Source: Butyrivibrio sp. X503 (GTDB lineage Bacteria; Bacillota; Clostridia; Lachnospirales; Lachnospiraceae). Taken from it: a stretch of 64,000 nucleotides of DNA. The translations under genes were made by a program, and so were the position numbers. The stretch lies in contig NZ_RAIQ01000001.1 of NCBI RefSeq assembly GCF_003625475.1, positions 1 to 64,000 of the forward strand, in the 5' to 3' direction. The notes below the pieces were generated by a model. That model did not search any database, was not told the origin of the DNA, and saw only the letters and a program-made list of their open reading frames with translations. Numbering within the stretch: position 1 is the stretch's first letter; each line of letters begins with the position of its first letter. Positions 8,371 through 15,506 of this stretch are shown here, piece by piece.

Positions 8371-9303
8371 TTATAGCTTATCAGGCTCGATAAAGTGAAG
8401 CTCGTAATCATCCTCGTCTTCGTACAAAATACAGATATTGTCGTCATTTATCCCCGCGCCCAAAGCGACTTCGGGACTTTTATATATAGAAATGATCTTT
8501 TTCTTGTTCATATCATAGGCATAAACGCCAAGTTCTTTGTTATATAAATATATCTTATCTTCAGCCTGCGCGCAGATTCCGTACTTGCATGCACTCTTGG
8601 GAAGCTCTTCTTTCCACAGCTCTTTTCCCGAACCGTCAATGGCCTTTAGGAAGCTGATATCATCCTCAAGCACTACGGAAACAATCTCGTCATTCGAATC
8701 ATCCACAGCAGTCACAACACCGTCCACATCATAGGACATTACATTGTCCATTCCGTCAAGTACTGAGCCGACCACGGCTTTGCCCGCACAGTCCATTGCG
8801 TAGTAAATTGAATCGTGGGTCTCAAAACTATTAGGAACATTCTCATTGGTCAGATAAGCGCTCACATCGGTTCTGCTAAGGATCTCTCCTTTTTTATCAA
8901 TAACGTCAATCTCGGTAGTTTCCCCTGTAAGCGTACTAAGAAGCGCCCCATCAACCATCTCGCTTTCGGCGCTGTATATAAGCATGCTGCAGTTACCTTC
9001 ATCATCTACAGCCATGCGGATTATTCTCTTGTTCTCAGGGCACTCGTAAGGGAGTTTGGTAAAAGAATCTTTGTCGGTGTAGTACACCTCAAATCTCTCT
9101 CCTTCAGAGCAACATAAATACGAATCTTTTCCGTTGGAAGCAAAAACAGATTTCTCCGTTCCGTTCTTGGGATAGGTAACAATGCTCTCAGTGTATCTTT
9201 TTCCCACATGTGCCATAAACACATAGGTAGCGATCCCCATCGCGATCACACTAAATGCCGCTGTTGCCAAGATCAGGATATTCTTGAGATCCTTATGATT
9301 CAT
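8371..9303 (-). CDS. Membrane-anchored extracytoplasmic protein, propeller-like
   Basis: A 310-residue protein with one N-terminal membrane helix (residues ~10-32) and no lipobox. The remainder is made of short beta-strand segments rich in Asp and Tyr, with repeated patterns such as DDEGNCSMLIY, AEDKIYLYNKELGVYAYDM and NDDNICILYEDEDDYELHF, suggestive of a beta-propeller of the quinoprotein or WD type. No catalytic motif is visible. It is translated right after the solute-binding lipoprotein and before the symporter, so it could be an accessory sensor or scaffold for that uptake system. This role is inferred from position only. Confidence 0.7.
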   Translation of the reverse strand: MNHKDLKNILILATAAFSVIAMGIATYVFMAHVGKRYTESIVTYPKNGTEKSVFASNGKDSYLCCSEGERFEVYYTDKDSFTKLPYECPENKRIIRMAVDDEGNCSMLIYSAESEMVDGALLSTLTGETTEIDVIDKKGEILSRTDVSAYLTNENVPNSFETHDSIYYAMDCAGKAVVGSVLDGMDNVMSYDVDGVVTAVDDSNDEIVSVVLEDDISFLKAIDGSGKELWKEELPKSACKYGICAQAEDKIYLYNKELGVYAYDMNKKKIISIYKSPEVALGAGINDDNICILYEDEDDYELHFIEPDKL

Positions 9304-9307
9304 TCCC

Positions 9308-10615
9308 TCACCCCTTTTCGCTTATATATGTTCCTACTCTGTTCTCAATTCCATATATCACATCATCAATAGACTGCTGCCCTGCAAAATATTTATCCGC
9401 TTCTTCAAGCACTATTGTATATACATTTTCATCCACCAAGGACGAGCTGTGTACACTACCCATTAAATTCCACATGTCATCAGCTTGTTTATCGGTAATT
9501 GAATAAATTGGGTATTGTTCATAAGAACGATCAATTGTATAAGTACCTTTTTGAATTTTTTCCCCATTACTATATTCAACTTTTTTGGCATCCTCTATCT
9601 GTTTTTTTAATATGCTTTTTCTATACGAAAGAGCCATTTCTCTTCCTTTATTCTCTTGATATTCATCAGAAAAAAACTGTTTTATAAAATCCCAAGATTC
9701 GTTCTTATAATTACTGGCCATACTTATTGCCAGTGTGCTTCCACATGCTTCTGCAAGTATTCCGCTTCCACTCCTATTCGGGAATCCTATGTATGCTATA
9801 TTTTCTGTACCTATCGATCCTTCTGCATATGCTGTATCAATAACATCTCCAATCGTTATTTCAAAGGCAATACACTCATCATAGCCAAAATTATTATTTT
9901 CATCATATTCATAGTTAAATGTGTTGGCATATTCGAGTAATCTTCTAAATTGCTTACCGTTAAAAAAATCAGTTCCGTTTTCCCAGTCTATATAATCATC
10001 CAGAGAATTATACAAGAGACAACTCAATACTCCTATTTTATCTGTGCTTCTCATAGGATGCTTATTTTCAGCTTGTTCAAATATATCCAGTAATTTATCA
10101 ATATCCAAATTATCATCATTTAATATTTTATTTTTGCCGGCGATAAAAGTATGAAGCTTTACAGAAGTCGGGATAGCATAAAGTTTTCCTTCTACAGCAA
10201 AAGCATCAACAACATTCATAAATAAATCATTTTTTATACCTTCATCTGCATCAAGATATTCATATAAATCTTCTGTATACTTTCCGATAATATCTGCTTT
10301 ACTATAATTAAAGTCAAAATCTATAATATCAGGACCTTCACCGGAAACTATGTCACGCTGCAATTGATGCACTCCATCAGTTAATGCGTCATCAGACCTA
10401 ATATACTTCTTAGTAACTATCTCAAAACCTTCGTGATTATCATTGAAAAGCTCAATCTGGTTTTCAATCTCACTGTTTATTACCATATTCTCATCATCAA
10501 CCACCACCGCCAGAACTATTTGCTCTTTTCCATCCGAAGTAATGGTTGTTTTTTGACTACACCCGCCAATCATCAAAGCACAAGCCAATATAGGTATAAT
10601 AATCTTCTTGTACAT
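9308..10615 (-). CDS. Family 1-like extracellular solute-binding lipoprotein
   Basis: A 435-residue lipoprotein with signal peptide and lipobox IGGC (Cys about residue 19). Residues ~30-120 (LAVVVDDENMVINSEIENQI, the repeated Asp-rich linkers, GEGPDIIDFDF) and the central IAYIGFPNRSGSGILAEACG plus WDFIKQFFSDEYQE segments match the layout of ABC sugar-binding proteins of the MalE/UgpB type. No ABC permease or ATPase gene is adjacent; the downstream genes encode a membrane-anchored protein and a SLC1-type symporter. It could serve a transporter encoded elsewhere or act as a sensor ligand-binding protein. Confidence 0.8.
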   Translation of the reverse strand: MYKKIIIPILACALMIGGCSQKTTITSDGKEQIVLAVVVDDENMVINSEIENQIELFNDNHEGFEIVTKKYIRSDDALTDGVHQLQRDIVSGEGPDIIDFDFNYSKADIIGKYTEDLYEYLDADEGIKNDLFMNVVDAFAVEGKLYAIPTSVKLHTFIAGKNKILNDDNLDIDKLLDIFEQAENKHPMRSTDKIGVLSCLLYNSLDDYIDWENGTDFFNGKQFRRLLEYANTFNYEYDENNNFGYDECIAFEITIGDVIDTAYAEGSIGTENIAYIGFPNRSGSGILAEACGSTLAISMASNYKNESWDFIKQFFSDEYQENKGREMALSYRKSILKKQIEDAKKVEYSNGEKIQKGTYTIDRSYEQYPIYSITDKQADDMWNLMGSVHSSSLVDENVYTIVLEEADKYFAGQQSIDDVIYGIENRVGTYISEKG

Positions 10616-10632
10616 ATTATCTCCATTTTGAT

Positions 10633-10659
10633 GTACGGGGAGCGCTAAGCTCCCCGTAC
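10633..10659 (-). terminator. GC-rich hairpin after the small secreted protein gene
   Basis: Eleven-base perfect arms (GTACGGGGAGC and complement) with a short loop lie 11 bases past the stop of the gene at 10670. The minus-strand tail is not U-rich, so it may be a weak terminator or a transcript-stabilising hairpin rather than a classical terminator. Confidence 0.6.
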
Positions 10660-10669
10660 TATAGCATAA

Positions 10670-10975
10670 TCAATAATATACGTAATTGTGGTCGACATAA
10701 CCATACTTATTCGTGGGATTATGCTTTATGTAGTTATATTCCGAATCACTACCAAATCTATCAGCGTAATACACTATCGTATCGTTCTTATACATGTCAG
10801 TTATTTTATTTCCACCATCCCATCCTTCTGATCTAAGTGGGCAATTTGCCAATAGATATGTATTAACTGTGTCCCACGCACATACCCCCACAAAAGGAAT
10901 TAATGTCAATACCCCTGCAGAAGCTAAAGCAATTACAACTTTCATCTTGTTTGAAATACTCTTCTTTTTTAATAT
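10670..10975 (-). CDS. Small secreted protein with SH3-like C-terminus, probable ATA start
   Basis: The safe reading starts at ATG 10945 (91 residues), but no ribosome binding site precedes that codon. An ideal AAGGAGG lies at 10983-10989, exactly 7 bases before an in-frame ATA at 10973-10975. Starting there adds ten residues beginning (M)LKKKSISNK. This gives a lysine-rich n-region in front of the hydrophobic core VVIALASAGVLTLIPFVGVCA, which is a textbook signal peptide. The mature part of about 65 residues ends in NKYGYVDHNYV, the last strand pattern of bacterial SH3 domains. Upstream is one of two duplicated promoters with 21-bp-period repeats, and a hairpin follows the stop. Confidence 0.7.
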   Translation of the reverse strand: MLKKKSISNKMKVVIALASAGVLTLIPFVGVCAWDTVNTYLLANCPLRSEGWDGGNKITDMYKNDTIVYYADRFGSDSEYNYIKHNPTNKYGYVDHNYVYY

Positions 10976-11027
10976 TTCCCTTCCTCCTTATAAGTTTTTC
11001 ACGTCGTCGACTTCGTGTGTTATTTAA

Positions 11028-11094
11028 ATAATAAACTGCTCCTAAAAGCAATTTCAACAGCGATGGGATGAACGACAGGTTTTTTGTTATGAAC
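11028..11094 (-). promoter_or_regulatory. Promoter copy 2 with LytTR-like direct repeats
   Basis: Read on the minus strand: two GTTCAT boxes (11089-11094 and 11068-11073) spaced 21 bp, then a -35 TTGAAA at 11052-11057, a 17-base spacer and a -10 TTATTA at 11029-11034. The geometry equals promoter copy 1. It points to the small secreted protein gene. Direct repeats about two helical turns apart just upstream of -35 are the hallmark of LytTR/AgrA-type activators. The boxes match GTTN[AG][TG] but not the first half of the usual consensus. Confidence 0.6.
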
Positions 11095-11115
11095 AGCGTT
11101 TTTTCGTAACAATTA

Positions 11116-11158
11116 GAATAAAAATAAGGTATGCGATCATGTTCTATCACATACCTTA
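11116..11158 (-). terminator. Intrinsic terminator of a short transcript from promoter copy 1
   Basis: A minus-strand stem (TAAGGTATG with complement, 12-13 bp in all) is followed by TTTTTATT. It lies about 85-90 bases downstream of the predicted start from promoter copy 1 and directly before promoter copy 2. Confidence 0.8.
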
Positions 11159-11241
11159 TCCGTTCTAATCTATGAACGTCCCTCTTTCCTTTTAAGACTT
11201 TCCTTTTATAAGCGTTTGCACGAAGCCGCGATCTTCGTGTT
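11116..11241 (-). ncRNA. Predicted small RNA of about 120 nt
   Basis: Transcription from promoter copy 1 should begin near 11241 and stop at the hairpin ending about 11116. The interval contains a local stem (ACGAAG-ATCGCGG-CTTCGT, 11220-11237), a lone GTTCATAG box at 11172-11177 and AGGAAAG-type purine stretches, but no convincing reading frame. It is therefore either a small regulatory RNA or a very short peptide transcript. Neither can be told from the sequence. Confidence 0.45.
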
Positions 11242-11247
11242 AACCGC

Positions 11248-11314
11248 ATAATAACCCATTTGAAAAAGCAATTTCAATAGTGATGTTATGAACGACGTTG
11301 TTTTTGTTATGAAC
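11248..11314 (-). promoter_or_regulatory. Promoter copy 1 with LytTR-like direct repeats
   Basis: Minus strand: GTTCATAAC boxes at 11309-11314 and 11288-11293 (21 bp apart), -35 TTGAAA at 11272-11277, -10 TATTAT at 11248-11253 with an 18-base spacer (or TTATTA with 17). About 60 of the bases recur in promoter copy 2. The -10 overlaps the ATG of a long minus-strand frame (10863-11249), which argues that this frame is not translated. Confidence 0.6.
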
Positions 11315-11327
11315 GACGGTTTTTTGT

Positions 11328-11371
11328 AACAAACAGAAAGAGAATGTGATCATTCTGTGTCCACATTCTCT
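11328..11371 (-). terminator. Terminator after the histidine phosphatase gene
   Basis: Ten-base perfect arms (AGAGAATGTG and complement) are followed on the minus strand by CTTTCTGTTT. It lies 8 bases past the stop of the gene at 11379. Confidence 0.75.
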
Positions 11372-11378
11372 GCCTTTT

Positions 11379-11912
11379 TCAAAAATCATATCTGCGTATT
11401 TCGCAATTTTTTATACCAAATAACGAAAATTCTTCATTGTCCATCTCACGGAAATACGACTCGACAATCCTTGCGATTCCGTTGTGAGCTACTAGAATGT
11501 AGGTTTTGTCGTCGTTCTTGATATCATCAAGAAGATTATAGATCCTCTGCGCAAGCTGCATCATGGATTCGCCTGTTCCGAACCTGCTTGCCATGTGCTT
11601 CTTGGCTTCATGGAATTCAAGACCGTCTCTCGGGGTCGATTCATATCTTCCGAAATTCTGCTCAATCAGTCGTTGCTCAATCCTGTACGGGATTCCCGTG
11701 ACCTCCGATATGTGAGCCGCAGTGTCCTTGGCCCTTACAAGAGGTGAAGTAAGGATCTCATCAGCATGGATTCCTTCTTCCAGTATTTTCTTTCCGGTCT
11801 CGATTGCCTGCTCGTGTCCAAGCTCCGTGAGCGCTATATCCGTCGCCCCACAGATCTTATTCTCAACGTTCCAAACCGTCTGCCCGTGTCTTATGAAGTA
11901 AAAATGTCCCAT
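11379..11912 (-). CDS. Histidine phosphatase family protein (phosphoglycerate-mutase-like)
   Basis: A 177-residue cytoplasmic protein. FIRHGQTVWN at residues 6-15 carries the catalytic Arg-His-Gly. LTSPLVRAKDTAA supplies the phosphate-binding Arg, and VAHNGIARI near residue 140 the second catalytic His. The length and the RHGQT motif fit the small alpha-ribazole-phosphatase/GpmB-like branch, with specificity unknown. It is 20 bases downstream of ptsI and probably co-transcribed with it. Confidence 0.9.
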   Translation of the reverse strand: MGHFYFIRHGQTVWNVENKICGATDIALTELGHEQAIETGKKILEEGIHADEILTSPLVRAKDTAAHISEVTGIPYRIEQRLIEQNFGRYESTPRDGLEFHEAKKHMASRFGTGESMMQLAQRIYNLLDDIKNDDKTYILVAHNGIARIVESYFREMDNEEFSLFGIKNCEIRRYDF

Positions 11913-11932
11913 TATATTCCGTTTATCCTTTT

Positions 11933-13639
11933 TTATTTCGTAGCAGCCTTCTCAAGCACTTCTAAGATCTCTTTTTCCGTATCAAGTAAAAGCACCTTTT
12001 CCGCCAACTCGTCAGCGTCTTTTTTGCTCCATCCTGCAATCGCTGCTCTGGTTCTGAGCACATCCGCAGGATTAACGCTAAACTCCTCAAGCCCGAAGGA
12101 TATAAGAAGCGGCAGGATAAGGCTGTCTGAAGCGGCTTCTCCGCACATAGCGACGGGTATCCCCGCTTTCTTACCGCTTTCTATGATATTCCTAATGCTT
12201 CTGAGCACCGAAGGCTGCAGCGCGGAATACAGATACGAAACATCGCCGTTTCCTCTGTCCACGCTCATCGTGTATTGTATCAGATCATTCGTACCTATAG
12301 AAAAAAAGTCTGCTTCTTTCGCAAGTATGTCCGCAATAAGCGCAGCGGACGGCGTCTCTATCATACAGCCCACCTCAACGTCTCTGCCATACTGCGTTTT
12401 CTCGGCGTCAAGCTCCCTCGCGATCTCTTTTACCAACATCCTTACTTCCCTGAGCTCATCAAGACAGGTCACTAAAGGCACCATGATCTTGACCTTTCCA
12501 AAGGCACCGGCTCTCATAATCGCGCGAAGCTGCGTTTTAAAACTCTCTTTATTGCCAAGGCTGTAGCGCACGCCTCTAAATCCAAGGAAGGGATTGCTCT
12601 CTTTTTTCAGGTTAAGATAAGGAATCTCTTTGTCGCCTCCGATATCCATCGTTCTGATAACGACAGGGCGCCCCTTCATTGCGCTCACCGCTTCCTTGTA
12701 TGCGTTAAATTGCTCCTCTTCGGAAGGAAGATGATTGTTTTCCATAAAAAGAAATTCCGACCTGAACAGTCCGATTCCTTCAGAGCCGTATTCAAAGGCC
12801 CTGACCGCCTCGCCGGGACTTCCGATATTGCTGCAAACCCTGCATTCTATACCATCCGCGGTAACTGTCTTTTTATCCTTATAGGTGGAAAGAAGCTCTT
12901 CACGCCTTAGATAGTCTTCTCTTTTGGCAATATATTCGTAATAGGTCTCATCATCGGGATTAAGGATCACGTTTCCGTGGCTTCCGTCTACGATCACGGT
13001 GTCCTTATCCGTTGCAAGCGACGTGATCTCTTTTACCGAGAGAACCGTCGGAATCTCAAGTGCTCTGGCAAGTATCAAAGAATGCGAGGTGATACCACCC
13101 TCCTCGGTGACTATTCCGACAACGTTTTCCCTGTTAATGCGGCTTGTCACGGAAAGTGTAAGCTCTTTTACCACAAGGACCGTACCCTGCGGAACATTCT
13201 CAACGTCAACTTCATTAACTCCTATGAGAGTCTTCAAAAGTCCGGTCTTAATATCCTTTATATCCGCAGCTCGCTGGCTCATTAGCTCGTCGTCCATATC
13301 TCGGAACATCTTGATAAAACCGTCGAGAACAGCCTCCGTTGCGGCCTCAGCGCTTAAACCTTCCTTTATTTTCTTGATCACGGGTTTTATAAGTTCAGGA
13401 TCGGACATCATAAGAACATGTCCGTCAAGAATATCCGCTTCACTTGAACCAATGCGGCTTCTCACAGACTCTGCTGCTTCCTTGGTGATCTTTTTAAGAG
13501 TTAAAAGAGCTCCCTCAAGCCTCTTTTTCTCGGCCGCAGCGTCATTAACTATAACTGCGTCGTACTTAAGCTCTTGCTCCTTGATAACACAGACGTTTCC
13601 TATTCCGATGCCGCCTGAAGCGGCGATTCCCTTGTACAT
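11933..13639 (-). CDS. ptsI: PTS enzyme I (phosphoenolpyruvate-protein phosphotransferase)
   Basis: A 568-residue protein, the normal length. It takes phosphate from PEP onto a His and passes it to HPr, the first step of PTS sugar uptake. The phosphohistidine swivelling domain motif GGITSHSLILAR has its His at residue 186. The PEP-binding barrel shows GSEGIGLFRSEFLFM, GGDKEIPYLN, MIETPSAALIAD, FFSIGTNDLIQYTM and the catalytic PVAMCGEAA Cys region near the end. The gene follows fruK by 72 bases. No HPr or enzyme II gene is in the window, so partners must lie elsewhere. Confidence 0.97.
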   Translation of the reverse strand: MYKGIAASGGIGIGNVCVIKEQELKYDAVIVNDAAAEKKRLEGALLTLKKITKEAAESVRSRIGSSEADILDGHVLMMSDPELIKPVIKKIKEGLSAEAATEAVLDGFIKMFRDMDDELMSQRAADIKDIKTGLLKTLIGVNEVDVENVPQGTVLVVKELTLSVTSRINRENVVGIVTEEGGITSHSLILARALEIPTVLSVKEITSLATDKDTVIVDGSHGNVILNPDDETYYEYIAKREDYLRREELLSTYKDKKTVTADGIECRVCSNIGSPGEAVRAFEYGSEGIGLFRSEFLFMENNHLPSEEEQFNAYKEAVSAMKGRPVVIRTMDIGGDKEIPYLNLKKESNPFLGFRGVRYSLGNKESFKTQLRAIMRAGAFGKVKIMVPLVTCLDELREVRMLVKEIARELDAEKTQYGRDVEVGCMIETPSAALIADILAKEADFFSIGTNDLIQYTMSVDRGNGDVSYLYSALQPSVLRSIRNIIESGKKAGIPVAMCGEAASDSLILPLLISFGLEEFSVNPADVLRTRAAIAGWSKKDADELAEKVLLLDTEKEILEVLEKAATK

Positions 13640-13711
13640 TTGATTGCCCCGATCGCGTATGCGGGTAGAGGTCCGGATATTCCCACATAGCCTGTTTGAT
13701 TATGCCATTAG

Positions 13712-14617
13712 TTACAGTTCCCCATATACTTTCTCAATCATATCTTTGTCTGCAAGATCGTCCGAAAATGCCGTCGCAGATCCCGCTGCAATTCCCATCT
13801 TAAGAGCTTCTTCGAAGTATCCGTTATTCAAAAAGCCCGCAATAAAGCCTGCTACCATGGAGTCCCCTGCTCCGACGGAATTTTTTACCGTACCTTTTGG
13901 ACATGTTCTTTTAAGCGTATCGCCCTTTTCCGTAACGAGAAGCGCCCCGTCTCCTCCCATGGATACCAGAACATTTCTTGCGCCCATGTCCTTAAGCTCT
14001 TTGGCTCTTTTTTCTATCTCTTCATCGGTTTTCGGAGTTTCTCCGAAGATCTCGCCCAGCTCGTCAATATTGGGCTTTATGAGAAAGGGCTTGTGTTTAA
14101 GCGCTTTGATGAGGAGATCCTTTGTCGCATCGACAACAACCATGGCGCCCTTGTCATCCACAAGACTCATTATATTCTCATATACGTTATCCGGAAGCGA
14201 CGCAGGTATGCTGCCCGCAAGTATCAGTATATCGCCGTCCGAAAGCTCTTTTATCTTATCATATAACTTTTCAAGCGCATCCGCAGGGATATTCGGTCCC
14301 TGAGAATTAATCTCAGTTTCTTTTGCCCCCTTGATCTTGACGTTGATCCTGGAGATCCCATCCGGAAGCTTGATAAAATCGGTCTTAATGCCGCGTTCCT
14401 CTACGCTTTTAATGATCGCATCGCCCGTAAATCCAGCGACAAAGCCAAGCGCACAGCTCTCGTGCCCGAGATTCTTAAGAACGGAGGATACGTTGATGCC
14501 CTTGCCCCCGAAATAGCACTCTTCGCTGTCCGTTCGATTGGTCATCCCCGGCAAAAGCTCGCTTCCCATACGGACTACGTAGTCTATCGCAGGGTTAAAT
14601 GTAACTGTGTATATCAT
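13712..14617 (-). CDS. fruK: 1-phosphofructokinase (PfkB family)
   Basis: A 301-residue ribokinase/PfkB-fold sugar kinase. The N-terminal MIYTVTFNPAIDYVV and YFGGKGINVSSVLKNLG motifs are those of fructose-1-phosphate and tagatose-6-phosphate kinases. GAGDSMVAGFIAG near residue 247 carries the catalytic Asp and the anion hole. It phosphorylates fructose 1-phosphate to the 1,6-bisphosphate. Its position next to ptsI fits PTS fructose use, although no FruA transporter gene is nearby. Tagatose-6-phosphate kinase (LacC) is the alternative assignment. Confidence 0.9.
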   Translation of the reverse strand: MIYTVTFNPAIDYVVRMGSELLPGMTNRTDSEECYFGGKGINVSSVLKNLGHESCALGFVAGFTGDAIIKSVEERGIKTDFIKLPDGISRINVKIKGAKETEINSQGPNIPADALEKLYDKIKELSDGDILILAGSIPASLPDNVYENIMSLVDDKGAMVVVDATKDLLIKALKHKPFLIKPNIDELGEIFGETPKTDEEIEKRAKELKDMGARNVLVSMGGDGALLVTEKGDTLKRTCPKGTVKNSVGAGDSMVAGFIAGFLNNGYFEEALKMGIAAGSATAFSDDLADKDMIEKVYGEL

Positions 14618-14891
14618 GATGTTCTCCCAATTTCAAAAGCCATAACTCTATAATAAGGTGTTAATTCGCAAAGGTAAAGTATTCTCTTAGGGAATGGGGG
14701 CAGTCCAAAAATTGTGCGCTATACGTCAAATTATTTTTATCTAAAAAAAGAATAAAGCTTTAAGGATATATCGTGTAGATACCTTTACAAGGAAGCAGAA
14801 TATAAACTAAAATATTAATGATATAGGTGTGAAAATGACTTATGCCATTGAGCAATTCATATATCATATAATGACGAAGGAGGCGTGTACT

Positions 14892-15497
14892 GTGGAAGAT
14901 TATTTACTTAGCAGTGATCATATCGATACCATAGGCGAAATAGCCAATATCAGCATGGGTAATTCCGCCACAACGTTAAGTCTCATGGTTAACAAAAAGG
15001 TTGATATAACTACTCCTAACGTTAGAGTCATCAAAAGAAGCGAAGCTCTTGATGACTATGAAAACACGTGCATTTTTGTCCAGATCCATTATGTGAAGGG
15101 ACTTGAAGGCAACAATGTCTTTATCCTAAAAGAGCATGATGTCAAGGTTATGTGCGACCTTATGATGGGCGGAGACGGCACCAATACTGCAGGTGAGATC
15201 ACAGACCTGCATCTTTCGGCTGCTTCGGAAGCCATGAATCAGATGATGGGCACCAGCGCCACATCTTTATCTTCCATGCTCGGAGTTCCCACAGACATCA
15301 GTACTCCCGTCGTTAATCAGATTGATGTGGACAGTATAAAAGTTTTTGAAAAAATGTTTGATACTACTTACGATAAATTTGTTAAAATAGCATTTAGGAT
15401 GACAATCGGCGATCTGATCGATTCGGTTATGGTCCAGCTCTATCCCGTGCAGTTTGCGCTGGATATGTGCGAAAAATTCATGAATAAAGGAAAATAA
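14892..15497 (+). CDS. CheC-like / FliY-N-like CheY-P phosphatase domain protein
   Basis: About 201 residues with two copies of the CheC phosphatase signature: IGEIANISMGNSATTLS near the N-terminus and LSAASEAMNQMMGTSATSL near residue 120. Each has the Glu and Asn that insert into the CheY active site. It lacks the C-terminal SpoA/FliN domain of FliY, so it is CheC-like rather than a flagellar switch protein. The GTG start at 14892 is chosen because AAGGAGG lies 8 bases upstream. The frame stays open back to 14829, adding 21 residues without similarity. It is followed 9 bases later by a DUF4317 gene. Role inferred: dephosphorylation of a CheY-like receiver. Confidence 0.85.
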   Translation: MEDYLLSSDHIDTIGEIANISMGNSATTLSLMVNKKVDITTPNVRVIKRSEALDDYENTCIFVQIHYVKGLEGNNVFILKEHDVKVMCDLMMGGDGTNTAGEITDLHLSAASEAMNQMMGTSATSLSSMLGVPTDISTPVVNQIDVDSIKVFEKMFDTTYDKFVKIAFRMTIGDLIDSVMVQLYPVQFALDMCEKFMNKGK

Positions 15498-15506
15498 CGG
15501 TTACAA

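Noticed and set aside
10863-11249. A 128-codon minus-strand frame (MRLTRRSRLRANAYKRKVLK...)
   Set aside because: Its ATG overlaps the -10 of promoter copy 1, it reads through a terminator and a second promoter, and it overlaps the small secreted protein in another frame. Its Arg/Lys-rich composition is not protein-like.
14757-14800. A sigma-28-type promoter before the CheC-like gene (TAAA then 15 bases)
   Set aside because: Only three of eight bases of the -10 element match, so the resemblance is no better than chance.
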